Assembly (NCBI GenBank): GCA_963575745.1
Contig: CAUYUJ010016891.1
Span: forward strand, 49,643-72,142
DNA: 22,500 bases
Reading direction: 5' to 3'
From: Prorocentrum cordatum
Lineage: Eukaryota > Sar > Dinophyceae > Prorocentrales > Prorocentraceae
In this document: piece after piece, positions 1-7,472 of the stretch
How positions within the stretch are numbered: position 1 is the first letter of the stretch
Layout: each line of letters opens with the position of its first letter
The notes under the pieces: generated by a model
What the model saw: the letters and a program-made list of their open reading frames with translations, nothing else
The model's database searches: none
Told to the model about the DNA's origin: nothing
Translations under genes and position numbers: made by a program

Positions 1-24
1 GGCAGGGAGGCCGCCGGCTCCTCT
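1..24 (+). repeat. Copy of the exon 1 5' end; possible GC splice donor flank
   Basis: The first 21 bases match 1519-1539, the acceptor edge of exon 1, at 19 of 21 positions (shared core GGAGGCCGC and GGCTCC). If an upstream exon ends at base 1, the intron would start with GC at 2-3 and end with AG at 1518-1519. Both boundaries would then carry the same sequence, as intron 2 also does. The upstream exon lies outside the window, so the donor role is inference; the similarity is seen directly. Confidence 0.4.
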
Positions 25-67
25 TGTCAGGGGCTCGCAGAGGGGGGGATATCCCAAGGTGGGGCGA

Positions 68-232
68 GTGTTGAGTCGGGCACGCCTCCCTACAGGAGGA
101 ATAGACAGAAATAGTCAAACAGGAGTCTGGGGACGAGTGTTCCATCATTTTTGGACCACCTTCGGGTATTTTTGTGGTATTTTTAAGGTCTCCGTCAACA
201 CCTGCCTGTAGGGGGACACGTCCGACCTCGAG
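68..232 (+). mobile_element. MITE-like element, family 1, copy 1
   Basis: About 165 bp, non-coding. It starts GTGTTGAGTCGGGC and ends in a degenerate inverted copy (GGACACGTCCGACCTCGAG). A second copy lies at 22226-22388, with matching inner blocks CTACAGGAGGAATA, CAGAAATAGTCAA and a TATTTTT-rich centre, and a better 3' terminal repeat. The small size, terminal inverted repeats, AT-richer core and two dispersed copies fit a non-autonomous DNA transposon. I see no convincing target-site duplication; CGAG occurs near both ends of this copy. It sits in the probable intron upstream of exon 1. Confidence 0.65.
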
Positions 233-375
233 CCCAGCTGGAGGCTCGTGTTTAGAGCGAGCCTCACAGCCCCACCTCTGCCCCTGCCCTACCTTTTTGC
301 GCTCCCCCGATTGCGTCGACGGTCTCCGGACATCAAGTGGCCCTCGGGAGGCCCTCGGGATCCGAGGCGGGAGTC

Positions 376-525
376 TATCCGTATCCGCCGCCTGAGGGGT
401 CAGTGTGCGGAGCTTCGGCAGGCGGTAGATGTGGACATATTCGGGCCCCTGGGGGCCGAAACATATCCATATCCACCGCCCGCTGGGGCACCAGGACGTC
501 GGTTCCCAGGCGGTGGATATGGATA
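376..525. repeat. Two tandem hairpin units forming one larger inverted repeat
   Basis: Unit 1 (376-439) has imperfect arms TATCCGTATCCGCCGCCTG (376-394) and CAGGCGGTAGATGTGGACATA (419-439). Unit 2 (464-525) has perfect 17-bp arms TATCCATATCCACCGCC (464-480) and its complement (509-525). Between them, 440-449 (TTCGGGCCCC) pairs nearly perfectly with 451-460. The outer arms 376-394 and 507-525 also pair, so the whole 150 bp can fold as one cruciform centred near 450. On both strands the triplets read as Tyr/Pro- or Gly/Tyr-rich peptides, which I take to be accidental. Confidence 0.75.
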
Positions 526-1182
526 AATCCCCGCCTCGCAGAGGAGGCCCCAGGAGGGCCAGAAGCGTCCAGCGGACCTCGATCCCCCCTCCTCGAGAGC
601 CAGGAGGGGGCCGGGAATGTCCAGAGACTCGAACCTCTTTTCGGCGCGGCGAGCCCGGGGGGGAGAGTGAGAAGGGGCGGGCCTTTTCGGAAGGCTGGCT
701 CGGAAGTTCCCCGGCCTTCTGAGAAGTTCCCCAATCATTGCTTGCACTGAAGGGGTCCCAGCGGAAATTGAAGGATTTGGCGGCCGGCTGAACTGGGTTC
801 CCAGGCTCCCGATTCTGGGTTCCCGGGTTTTGGTCATTGGTTTTGCTCCGATTTCGGTGGGTTTCAGATTCCTTGGTTCCCGGGTTCCCGGCCGATCTCC
901 TTATCGATCTCTTTATCGATCCCATGTCAAACCAATCATTGATTGGGATCTTTCTCTGGTGTAATTTTCTAAGCCTTCCCCGAAGACGCAGAAAGCCTCT
1001 CCGAAGGTCGGAGGCCTTCTGAGGTGCCCCGCCGCCTTCTGAGAGGGCCTCCTCATGGCGCCAACATCGCAGAGCGGATCTCGTTCTGAAAACGATGCAA
1101 TGGGCCCAGAGTGTCCTGAGGAGAAGTTCGCTCCGGATTTCGAGGTGAATTTCGCGCGGAGTTTTTGGGCCAGGAATGAGGA
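526..1182. other. Intergenic or intronic sequence with short tandem words
   Basis: No gene is supported here. GGGTTCCC recurs near 788-833 and 871-890, GATCTC-TTATC repeats at about 895-920, and CCTTCTGAG recurs at 714, 1015 and 1034. From about 1183 to 1450 the base composition becomes less GC-rich, but no coding signal is visible. Confidence 0.5.
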
Positions 1183-1519
1183 CTAAATTTTAACAAACAT
1201 CCACGCGAAACTCACTTCGTTGTTCACTCGCCGCTTCGGGGTTTTGCACAGACAGAAATCCGCGCACAAAATCCGCTGCAGCACGTCTGCAAGGTCCTTC
1301 TCCTTCGCTTCTCCCCCCCTCTCATGAGGGAGAGAAACACACAGACACAGTTCATCCTCGATTCTCCAGAAAACATGGGAAAATGTGGGAAGTGGGGGGA
1401 AACCAATAACCAAGAAAGCATGCGAAAATATGGGGCATCCTGTTCTTTGTGTATATTGATTCGTGTGTCCCAGGGCCCCTCCGCCCTCGCTCACCGTCGA
1501 TCCCTCCCCCCGTCCACAG

Positions 1520-1635
1520 GCAAGGAGGCCGCGGGCTCCCTCATCCCGAACGAGATCCTGGCGAGGGGCGAGCGCGCCCAGCGGAAGTTCCGGGAGGCCC
1601 TGGCGAAGGGCAAGCAGCAGCCCCGCACGCTGAAG
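1520..1635 (+). CDS. Exon 1 of a Roco-type P-loop GTPase gene (lead-in helix)
   Basis: The acceptor CCACAG|GC (AG at 1518-1519) follows a pyrimidine-rich stretch. The exon then reads a charged helical segment including EAAGSLIPNEILARGERAQ and ending KFREALAKGKQ...LK. From family knowledge, a segment of the type IP-x-E-x-L-x-x-G ... AL-x-x-GK just before the P-loop strand is common in Roc/Miro-like GTPase proteins of protists and animals. The first codon is split, so an upstream exon must exist. The proposed donor is AAG|GC at 1635/1636, which joins in frame to exon 2. Intron 1 would be 1101 bp with GC-AG ends. The 3' boundary is inferred from this join. After it the frame runs into CTG and TCC repeats, which supports ending the exon here. 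Confidence 0.62.
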
Positions 1636-1669
1636 GCCGCGGGGCCCCGCTGCTGCTGCTCGTCGTTGT

Positions 1670-1740
1670 CCTCCTCCTCCTCCTGCGTCCTGCTTGCTGT
1701 CTCCTCCTCCTCCTCCTCCTCCTCCTCCTCCTCCTCCTCG
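1670..1740 (+). repeat. (TCC)n microsatellite in intron 1
   Basis: Two TCC tracts separated by a short unique stretch (about 1686-1708). The tract on the plus strand is pyrimidine-only. Confidence 0.9.
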
Positions 1741-1878
1741 GTTCCCTCTCCTCCGAGGGCGCCATGTCCGCGCGGAGTGAGCCCAGACGGAGTGCTCGGC
1801 CTCCGTGTGGACCTGCTCCGTCTGGGCTTGGCCTCTCCCGGCTGGCTCTTGCCTTCTTCCTCCGATCTCTCACCGCCC

Positions 1879-2038
1879 ACCAGACCACCCCAACCCAACC
1901 CGAAGGCTCCGATTTGCCCTCCATTTCCAGTGGGGGGGGGGTCGGGGAACACTGAAAAAACACATGGAACCCGTACCCCCCCCCAACCCGAAATTCGGGT
2001 CGAGTTCGGGTCTTCGGGTTGGGTTGGGGTGGTCTGGT
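1879..2038. mobile_element. MITE with perfect 27-bp terminal inverted repeats, family 2
   Basis: 160 bp, non-coding. The left end 1879-1905 starts ACCAGACCACCCC, continues as CCAACC/CCGAA words, and is exactly the reverse complement of 2012-2038. The interior has C and G runs, an A-run near 1955 and CCGAAATTCGGGTCG near 1988. A 7-bp direct repeat ATCTCTC lies just outside, at 1865-1871 and 2048-2054. It may be a displaced target-site duplication, because 7 to 9 unmatched bases separate it from each end. There is no second copy in this window. The element sits in intron 1 of the GTPase gene. Confidence 0.75.
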
Positions 2039-2736
2039 AGGTAGCCAATCTCTCGTCGTAGATCCTCGCCATGGAGGGCCCTCGGATCCAGGCGCTGGGG
2101 AAGCACCGCAGCGCCCAGGTTTTTCCGTCGTCGGCGGCCTCTGGAGGCGGTTTCCCCTGCCCCGGGGCCGTCAAAGAGTCGACTCGGGATGAAGCGCCAG
2201 GCCTCTGGAAGTGGTGGAGATCCCCCAGGGGCCGACGTTGCGAGAAAGATGCGACGCCGGAGGCGAGGGGAGTACGGCCCCGAGGGAAGCAAGCGGTTCC
2301 TCGAGGTTCTTCCCTGTTCTCGGCCCCCTCGGGGCCTCGTCGTCGGGCCCCAGGGCCGTCAACAACACCGCCTGGGATGGGAAGTTGTTCTCTCCAGACG
2401 TATTCGCTGTCTTGCCGATCGGCGCGAGCCCTCGCCCCTCCCCCCCCCATGGAGTAGATCGTGGCTGTTTGTGGCGCCTGTTTCGAGCAGGTGGAGTCTC
2501 CCCCCACAGGACGCACTGCTGCAAACAGCCACAGTAAGCAGAGGTCTGGAGCCAGACGCCCCCCCCCCCTTCGGCCCGGGCCTTCGCAGAGGGCTCAGAA
2601 GGCCTCCAGCTCTTTGAGGAGCTCTGGAGGAGCCTTCCCCGAAGCCCTGCCCCCGCTCGCTGCCTCCCCCTCGGCTCGTCGCCCAGAGAGGCAGAGAGAG
2701 AGAGGCGCCAAGGGTGGGCCAGCGGTGGGCCGCCAG

Positions 2737-2799
2737 GTGATGTTCGTGGGCAGCGGCCGGGTGGGGAAGACCTCGACGCTGAAGTCGCTCTGCAACGAG
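2737..2799 (+). CDS. Exon 2: P-loop (Walker A) exon of the Roco-type GTPase
   Basis: This 63-bp exon encodes a hydrophobic strand VMFV and then the phosphate-binding loop GSGRVGKTS and helix TLKSLCNE. The loop matches G-x-x-x-x-G-K-[ST], with Lys and Thr for phosphate and Mg contact. The R-V-G-K-T form with a following T/S-L-x-x-L helix is typical of Roc/Miro-like domains. The acceptor is CGCCAG|GTG (AG at 2735-2736) and the donor is GAG|GCCTGT at 2799/2800, again GC. Read past the donor, the frame turns into Arg/Gly-rich and then poly-Val from a GTC repeat, so the exon must end near here. It joins in phase 0 to exon 3. This is the best-supported coding piece in the window. Confidence 0.78.
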
Positions 2800-2877
2800 G
2801 CCTGTCGTCGCCACGGCGGCGACTGCGCTGACACCGGAGGCTGCGGCGGCGGCGGCGAGGGCGTCGTCGTGGCCGAG

Positions 2878-2968
<91 letters not shown>

Positions 2969-3020
2969 GCTCGCGCCGATGCCTCGGCTCTGCAGCGAGG
3001 CCTTCGGCGCACGTCGACGG
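2788..3020 (+). repeat. Duplicated exon-edge sequence 200 bp apart in intron 2
   Basis: CTCTGCAACGAGGCCT at 2788-2803 (end of exon 2 plus the donor) recurs at 2988-3003 with one change. The second copy runs on as TCGGCGC...CGTCGACGGCG, which resembles the start of exon 3 (4070 onward: GCCTTCGACGC...CGTCGACG) with about 9 bases missing. So 2988-3020 looks like an uninterrupted exon 2/exon 3 junction left inside the intron. The 184 bp between the copies are mostly (GTC)n. Confidence 0.55.
2878..2968 (+). repeat. (GTC)n microsatellite, about 30 units
   Basis: Nearly pure GTC with single-base interruptions (GCC). GAC/GTC-rich sequence continues more loosely to about 3125 and runs into the dispersed repeat at 3131. 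Confidence 0.9.
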
Positions 3021-3130
3021 CGCCGACGCCGACGAGAGCGACCACGACGCCGACGACGGCACACAACGGCGGCGGCAGCGAGGTCGTCGTCGTGGCCCTC
3101 ATCTTCGTGGTCGTGGTCGTCGTTCTCACA

Positions 3131-3335
3131 GGGTCCATTTCGATCCGATCGATCCGATTCGATTCCGAAATCCCGACGGTCTGATGCGGCCCGACGCTCG
3201 TATGGCGCTGTTGTACACCTGGCGCGACAAGTCCAGCGCGGCTGATCCGATCGGATTTCGACCTCGTAGCGATACGGCCTGGTCTGGCGCACGTTCCGAC
3301 CCGTTCCGATTTCCTGATCCGATGCCGACCGATCC
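3131..3335. repeat. GATCCGAT-rich dispersed repeat, copy 1
   Basis: It aligns over its length with 21240-21458. Both copies start CAGGGTCCA, continue through TCGATCCGATTCGA and TGCGGCCCGACG, and end CCGATTTCC then GATGCCGACCGATCC. Inner palindromes include ATCCGATCGGAT at 3245-3256. Both copies follow GTC/GAC triplet-rich DNA. On the minus strand the two copies give related peptides (ESNRIDRIEMDP here; a similar segment near 21260 in the other). That could be chance conservation of triplets or a relic of a coding element. The element class is unknown. Confidence 0.65.
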
Positions 3336-3427
3336 CGCGGCGGCGGCGGGGTTGTCGCCAGGGTTCACAGATCGGAGAAGCGTCGCGCCTTTCATAAACG
3401 GACATTTGCGGGAGTCAGTGCAAGACT

Positions 3428-3482
3428 GTCGTGGTCGTGGTCGTGCCCGTGGCCGTCGTCGTGGTCGTGGTCGTGGTGGTCG
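3428..3482 (+). repeat. (GTGGTC)n-type hexamer tract
   Basis: GGTCGT and GTGGTC words dominate. The tract is the reverse complement of the GACCAC tract at 3836-3983 in the same intron, so the intron RNA could fold back here. Confidence 0.8.
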
Positions 3483-3835
3483 CTCGAAGCAGAAGATGTG
3501 GGATGAGCAGAAACCTGCGGAGGTCTGCGCGGATTTCTTGGATTGGGATTTCACTCAGTTGCTGGAGTGTTACGGACCTCTTTGCCTCGTGACCCCACTC
3601 GTGGCCTTCTCCTTGACGTCTAGGGGTATCACTCGGTTTGCTCCGCGGCGGCCTGTGACCCTTAGTTCCTCGTGGCCTCTGCTTCGTTGCTTTCTTGTGG
3701 CGGCGCCCCGAGGTTGGCGCGCCAAGGCGCGGCGCCAGAGGCGCCTCCGGGGAGAGGAGGGTCCAGCGCCGATCCACGACATCCGCGCGGGCGCTCCGAC
3801 GGTTTGCGCAGCGCCGCTCTTCCTTTTTCCGAACG

Positions 3836-3838
3836 ACC

Positions 3839-3893
<55 letters not shown>

Positions 3894-3983
3894 TGATCGC
3901 GACCACGACCGCGACCACGACCGCGACCACGATCGCGACCGCGACCGCGACCGCGACCGCGACCACGACCACGATCACGGCAA
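3836..3983 (+). repeat. (GACCAC)n hexamer tract
   Basis: About 24 units, the later ones drifting to GACCGC. Its reading frames give poly-(Asp-His), poly-(Arg-Pro) or poly-Thr, none credible as protein. It is complementary to the tract at 3428-3482. Confidence 0.9.
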
Positions 3984-4069
3984 CGCCGCTTTTTCTTCCT
4001 TCCGTCGTGGCCGCCGCCGCCGCCGCCGTGGCGGTCGTTGCCCAGCGCCCTCCGCTTCGCCCGGCGGAG

Positions 4070-4129
4070 GCCTTCGACGCCACCGAGGCGTCGACGCACG
4101 GCCTGGCGCGCGGCGTCTGCACCGCCACG
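4070..4129 (+). CDS. Exon 3: switch I segment of the Roco-type GTPase
   Basis: The exon encodes AFDATEASTHGLARGVCTAT. Joined after exon 2 this gives the family layout P-loop helix, then [EP]-F-x-x-x-x-x-S-T-x-G and a strand ending in V-C. The S-T-x-G is the switch I threonine region that contacts Mg/GTP in Roc/Miro-type domains. The acceptor is GCGGAG|GCC (AG at 4068-4069). The same GAGGCC follows the exon 2 donor, so the intron is flanked by a direct repeat. Intron 2 (2800-4069) is 1270 bp. The donor is best placed at ACG|GCCTCC (4129/4130). An alternative end at GAG|GCAGGC (4168/4169) would add a Trp-Trp-containing tail of 13 codons and cannot be excluded. Confidence 0.62.
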
Positions 4130-4395
4130 GCCTCCCCCCGCGCGCGCGTGACGGGGTGGTGGGCGGAGGCAGGCGGCCCTCCCGTTGACGACGACGAGGG
4201 CCCATCTGTGGTGTCTGGAGCTGGAGTCAGTATGAGATCTTTGGGTGGTGGCACCCCACGGTAGGCCGGTAGGCAGGTGCCGTCATGGGTCTGATGGTCG
4301 TCGGGTATGTCGTAGAGAGACCACCCGGGTGCTCAAGCCGTACCAGGAATGTGCCTCGGAGGGACCCTGAGATCCAGGCGTTGCAGTTTTGTGTC

Positions 4396-4419
4396 ACACT
4401 GGGCGTTTTCGCCCGGTGT
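4396..4419 (+). other. 10-bp hairpin with TTTT loop
   Basis: ACACTGGGCG pairs with CGCCCGGTGT (one G-T wobble) around TTTT. It lies in the 1.7-kb intron between exons 3 and 4. No run of T follows, and a role is not evident. Confidence 0.5.
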
Positions 4420-4611
4420 CGCCTTGATTGCCTGCCTGGGCCGTCTGGGAGGCTCGGGACGCGGACACGCAATTTTTCGTTTGAGGGATCGTTGCCTCAG
4501 GACCGCGGGCCCATACTTCTTGCGAGGGATCGTGGCCTCGGGAGGGAGGGATGCGTGCCCCACTCTGCTGGAGGGGATGCTCCTTTGTAGCTTGCCAGAG
4601 CAGCACCTGGC

Positions 4612-4759
4612 ATGACAGAAAGAGCGCTAGCGAGGCAGGGCTTCAGCCCCAATGGTGGGGGGGCAGGGGGGGCGTGGTGGGCCGCGATGACGGAAAGAGC
4701 GCTAGCGACAGGAGATCTGCACAGGGCTTTAGCCCCGAAGGGGGGTGGTCTTGGGGGGA
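4612..4759 (+). repeat. Imperfect tandem duplication, 75-bp offset
   Basis: ATGACAGAAAGAGCGCTAGCG at 4612 recurs at 4687 with one change. Both are followed by CAGGGCTT and AGCCCC and then G-runs; the second unit has an insertion GGAGATCTGCA. Just upstream, GAGGGATCGT-GCCTC also occurs twice, near 4485 and 4525. Confidence 0.8.
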
Positions 4760-4850
4760 CGGCGTGGGCTGGGCGCGATTCGTAACACGTGCTTCGGGGG
4801 CCATGAGGGCGGCTTTTTCGGCCCAGGAGGGGGGGGGGCGGTTCCGGAAC

Positions 4851-4992
4851 GGCCTAAGACCGCTCCAAGAATGCCCAAGACCGCGCAAGAGCGGTCCAGC
4901 ATGGCCTACGATGGCCTCAAGACCGTCCAAGAGGGCCCACAGACGGCCCAAGAGGCCCTCAAGAGGCCCCCCAGAGGACCCCAGGAGGCCCA
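4851..4992 (+). repeat. Degenerate minisatellite of GCCCAAGA/GGCC words
   Basis: About 10- to 12-bp units built from CAAGA, CC and GGCC (for example GGCCTCAAGACCGTCCAAGA near 4912) run without a break. Translation gives a Thr/Gln/Pro/Arg repeat, which I treat as a by-product of the unit and not as a gene. Confidence 0.65.
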
Positions 4993-5200
4993 AAACATAG
5001 ATTCCCTACCATCCTGTGGTGTTGGGTCCTCGTTTTGAAGAGCCAGCGCCCCGCGTTCCTTCTCCTCTCCTCCTTCCCTAGGGGTCTCATTGGGGTCCTT
5101 CCAGGGATGGTCTTGTCGCTTGTTCATTATTTTCAGGTCTAGAGAAGTTCGGATGCAACTCCTGGGAGGTCAAATTCTGTTTTCGCCCTGGTCCGACATC

Positions 5201-5280
5201 CGGCTTAATCCAGCTTGATCCCGTTTAATCAGGCTTAACCCCGCTGAATCCCGCTTAATCCGGCTTAATCCTGCTAAGTC
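5201..5280 (+). repeat. Minisatellite, eight 10-bp units (CGGCTTAATC)
   Basis: Eight back-to-back 10-bp units with no length change: CGGCTTAATC, CAGCTTGATC, CCGTTTAATC, AGGCTTAACC, CCGCTGAATC, CCGCTTAATC, CGGCTTAATC, CTGCTAAGTC. Two more units (GGCTTAATCC, TCCTTGATC) stand apart at about 5316-5334. The strict 10-bp phase is close to one DNA helical turn. Confidence 0.9.
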
Positions 5281-5508
5281 CGAGGCCCACTCCGGCGTCA
5301 CGGCTCCCAAATGGGGCTTAATCCTCCTTGATCTTTCCGACGAAACCCTCCCCGTAGTTGCCTTCTAAGAGAGGGTCTTACGACGGAATCGTCTTGGGGC
5401 CGTGCCTGGGAGGACCCGCGGGCGCCTTACGGACCGCAGTGGCGTACCATGGGGGCCCATGAGGCAGCCTCAGAGATACCGGTGACGGTCCCAAGAGGAC
5501 CCTAGGGA

Positions 5509-5586
5509 GGAGGAGGAGGAGGAGGAGGAGGAGGAGGAGGAGGAGGAGGAGGAGGAGGAGGAGGAGAAGGAGGAGGAGGAGGAGGA
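5509..5586 (+). repeat. (GGA)n microsatellite in intron 3
   Basis: About 26 GGA units with one GAA. The tract is purine-only on the plus strand. Confidence 0.95.
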
Positions 5587-5821
5587 CAGCCCCAGCGGGT
5601 TCAAGGGCTCCAAAGAGGGCTTGGCGATGCCCTGAGATAACAGTCACAGCGGGCCCGATAACCCACGACAGCTTCAAATGGTTGCCTGGACAGCTTTCGC
5701 AAGCGTTCCCCTGTGCGTGAGCAGCTTTGGAGCACTCTTCGTGCTTCTGTTCTCTTCTCGTGATGTATTTGTCCGCGGGTCTCTGTCAGAGCCCTCCGCG
5801 GACCCCCCTTGCGACGCCCAG

Positions 5822-5908
5822 GTCCAGCACATAGAGCTCGGCCGCCAGACCTCCAGCTCGGCCGTGCCGAGCCGCCGCAGCAGCGGCGAGTGGAGGACCC
5901 TCCGCCTG
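5822..5908 (+). CDS. Probable exon 4 of the Roco-type GTPase
   Basis: After the acceptor GCCCAG|GTC (AG at 5820-5821) the sequence reads VQHIELGRQTSSSAVPSRRS and continues GEWRTLRL. It follows exon 3 in phase 0 as ...GVCTAT then VQHIELGR. In Roc/Miro-like proteins a strand leading into a polar loop is expected at this point. The donor CTG|GCTCCG (5908/5909) is GC, like the others, and keeps phase 0 to exon 5. Beyond it the sequence becomes Pro/Arg-rich GCC repeat. There is no diagnostic motif here; the case rests on splice signals, phase and order. The minus strand is also open here, so an unrelated explanation is possible. Confidence 0.38.
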
Positions 5909-5924
5909 GCTCCGCCCCTCCCTC

Positions 5925-5987
5925 GCGGCCCTCGCCGCCGCCGACGCCGCCGCCGTCGCCGCCGTCGTCGCCGTCTCTGTTGCCTTT

Positions 5988-6019
<32 letters not shown>

Positions 6020-6060
6020 AAGCGCCGTCGCCGTTGCCGCTGTCGCCGTCGCCGTCGCTT
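5925..6060 (+). repeat. GCC/GTC triplet and GTCGCC hexamer tract
   Basis: It starts as CGCCGC and passes into GTCGCC hexamers near 5995-6060. It is low-complexity at the start of the long intron between exons 4 and 5. Confidence 0.85.
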
Positions 6061-6202
6061 TCCAGAGGGCGTCCCAGTGCCGCCGCCCACAGTCGGGGCG
6101 AGTTTTTTTTGTGCGGATCGGCCGCCTGCCTTCCCGGGGGAGGCTTCGCTCCCGCGGCGCTGGCGTGGGCGGCGGCGGGGTCTGTGCACGTCTGATGCTC
6201 CC

Positions 6203-6244
6203 GACCAGGCCGACCTGGCCAGGGATCGGTGTGTGCGTGTGCGT

Positions 6245-6293
<49 letters not shown>

Positions 6294-6475
6294 GGCCGCC
6301 CGCGCGCGCCTGCACTGTGCCGTTCGCTCGACTTGATCCGCCTCGTCGTTGCGCGCGAGGCCGCGACCGCCATAAGTGCGTGTGTGTGTGTGTGTGTGTG
6401 TGAGTGAGTGTGTGAGTGTGTGTGTGTGAGTGTGAGTGTGAGTGTGTGTGTGTGTGTGTGTGAGTTTTTTGTTTG

Positions 6476-6520
<45 letters not shown>

Positions 6521-6525
6521 CGTGC

Positions 6526-6571
<46 letters not shown>

Positions 6572-6600
6572 ATGTGTGTGTGAGTGTGTGTGTGTGTGTG
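6203..6600 (+). repeat. Large (TG)n cluster seeded at an ATCGGTGT end
   Basis: Three TG blocks (6228-6293, 6377-6467, 6478-6600), with TGCG and TGAG interruptions, are separated by short unique DNA. The first is entered from CCTGGCCAGGGATCGGTGTGTG. The same join of GATCGG to (TG)n occurs at 20458, in the inverted-repeat element at 20416-20627. Alternating purine-pyrimidine DNA of this length can adopt the Z form. Confidence 0.9.
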
Positions 6601-6870
6601 CTGGGTTCTCGGGCGTCAGTTTTTGCGGCTGCCTCGCCGGCGCGGCGATCCATCGCTGGCCTGCACCGGCGCTTCCCCGCTGTTGGCTGCCCTCCTGCCC
6701 CAGCTGCGCCCGTCTGGGGCCGCCGCCCGCTGCCCCGCCACCGCCTGCCGCCCGCTGCCCGCCGCCTGCCCGCGGGTCCCCTCCCCCTCCAGCGCCTGCT
6801 TGGCGCCGCTGCGCCCGCTGCTCCCCCTCCACGGAGTGCCGCCCGCCGCCCCCAGCCACTGCCCCGCGAG
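6601..6870. other. Very GC-rich unique stretch, no assigned gene
   Basis: The stretch is dominated by CCGCCCGCTGCC-type words and open on both strands because of its composition. The minus strand reads Gly/Ala/Gln/Arg-rich and the plus strand Pro/Ala-rich. I see no motif or convincing splice boundary. An exon cannot be ruled out. Confidence 0.4.
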
Positions 6871-6991
6871 GGGCTGAGGAGGAGGAGGAGGAGGAGGAGG
6901 AGGAGGAGGAGGAGGTGGAGGTGGAGGTAGAGGTGGAGGTGGTGGAGGAGGTGGAGGAGGAGGAGGAGGAGGAGGAGGAGGAGGAGGAGCG
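6871..6991 (+). repeat. (GAG)n tract, inverted partner of the CTC tract at 7197
   Basis: GAG repeats with a GTGGAG sub-block in the middle (6912-6955). Confidence 0.95.
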
Positions 6992-7122
6992 TCTCCCCCC
7001 TGCTCGTCTTCTGACTCCCAGGGCGTCCATGGGTGCCTCGCTCGGCCCGGCGGTAGTCTGCTGCACAGGGCGGGCGACTCTGAACGGCCGAGCGGCTCGT
7101 CGCCCCGCCCGCGTGCGCCCGA

Positions 7123-7372
7123 AGTGTGTGTGTGTGTGTGTGTGCCTCCCTGGCCAGTGCACACCGCTCGTGGGCCCAGGATGGGCCTGACAAGTCCTCT
7201 CCTCCTCCACCTCCTCCTCCTCCTCCTCCTCATATCCAGTTGGTCATCGTCATCCTATTTCTCACATCCTCTTCCTCTCAATTCCCTCCTCTTCCCTCCC
7301 CCTCCTGCCTCCATTCTCCCTCCTCCTCCTCCTCTCCCCCTCTCCTCCCTCCTCCCCTCATCCTCCTTCTGA
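7123..7372 (+). repeat. (TG)n then CTC-rich tract
   Basis: A short TG run (7123-7144) is followed by CCTCCCTGGCCAG and GGGCCCAGGATGGGCC, words also seen beside TG repeats near 6215 and 20430. A CTC/CCT pyrimidine tract follows at 7197-7372, complementary to 6871-6991. Confidence 0.85.
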
Positions 7373-7472
7373 GGCGCTGAGGCACTGATGGTCTGAGAGT
7401 CCGCCGGACGCGACCATCCCTCCCCCCCCAGGGCGTGTCGGCCCTTGGGGGGTTGGCAAAAACTAGGAGCCT

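Noticed and set aside
3489-3558. Possible exon reading KMWDEQKPAEVCADFLDWDF after an AAGCAG acceptor
   Set aside because: It looks protein-like, but exon 2 joins directly to exon 3 in the expected family order, leaving no room for it. No clear donor was found. It may be a relic fragment.
4130-4168. Longer end of exon 3 with a Trp-Trp-containing tail
   Set aside because: Possible (GAG|GC donor at 4168), but the shorter end gives a more natural join to the candidate at 5822. Kept as an alternative only.
2461-4188. Single plus-strand frame covering the P-loop and extending 575 codons
   Set aside because: Only the P-loop part is credible; the rest is poly-Val and Asp-His from GTC and GACCAC repeats. 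Splicing to 4070 gives a much better family match.
4851-4992. Thr/Gln/Pro/Arg-rich peptide repeat as a possible gene
   Set aside because: It follows from a degenerate 10- to 12-bp DNA repeat; there are no flanking splice signals or unique sequence.
5201-5280. CRISPR-like array
   Set aside because: The units are contiguous 10-mers without spacers, so this is a minisatellite.
5601-7210. Long minus-strand frames with Thr-His and poly-Leu runs
   Set aside because: Made by TG, GTC and GAG repeats read in the opposite strand; no unique domain.
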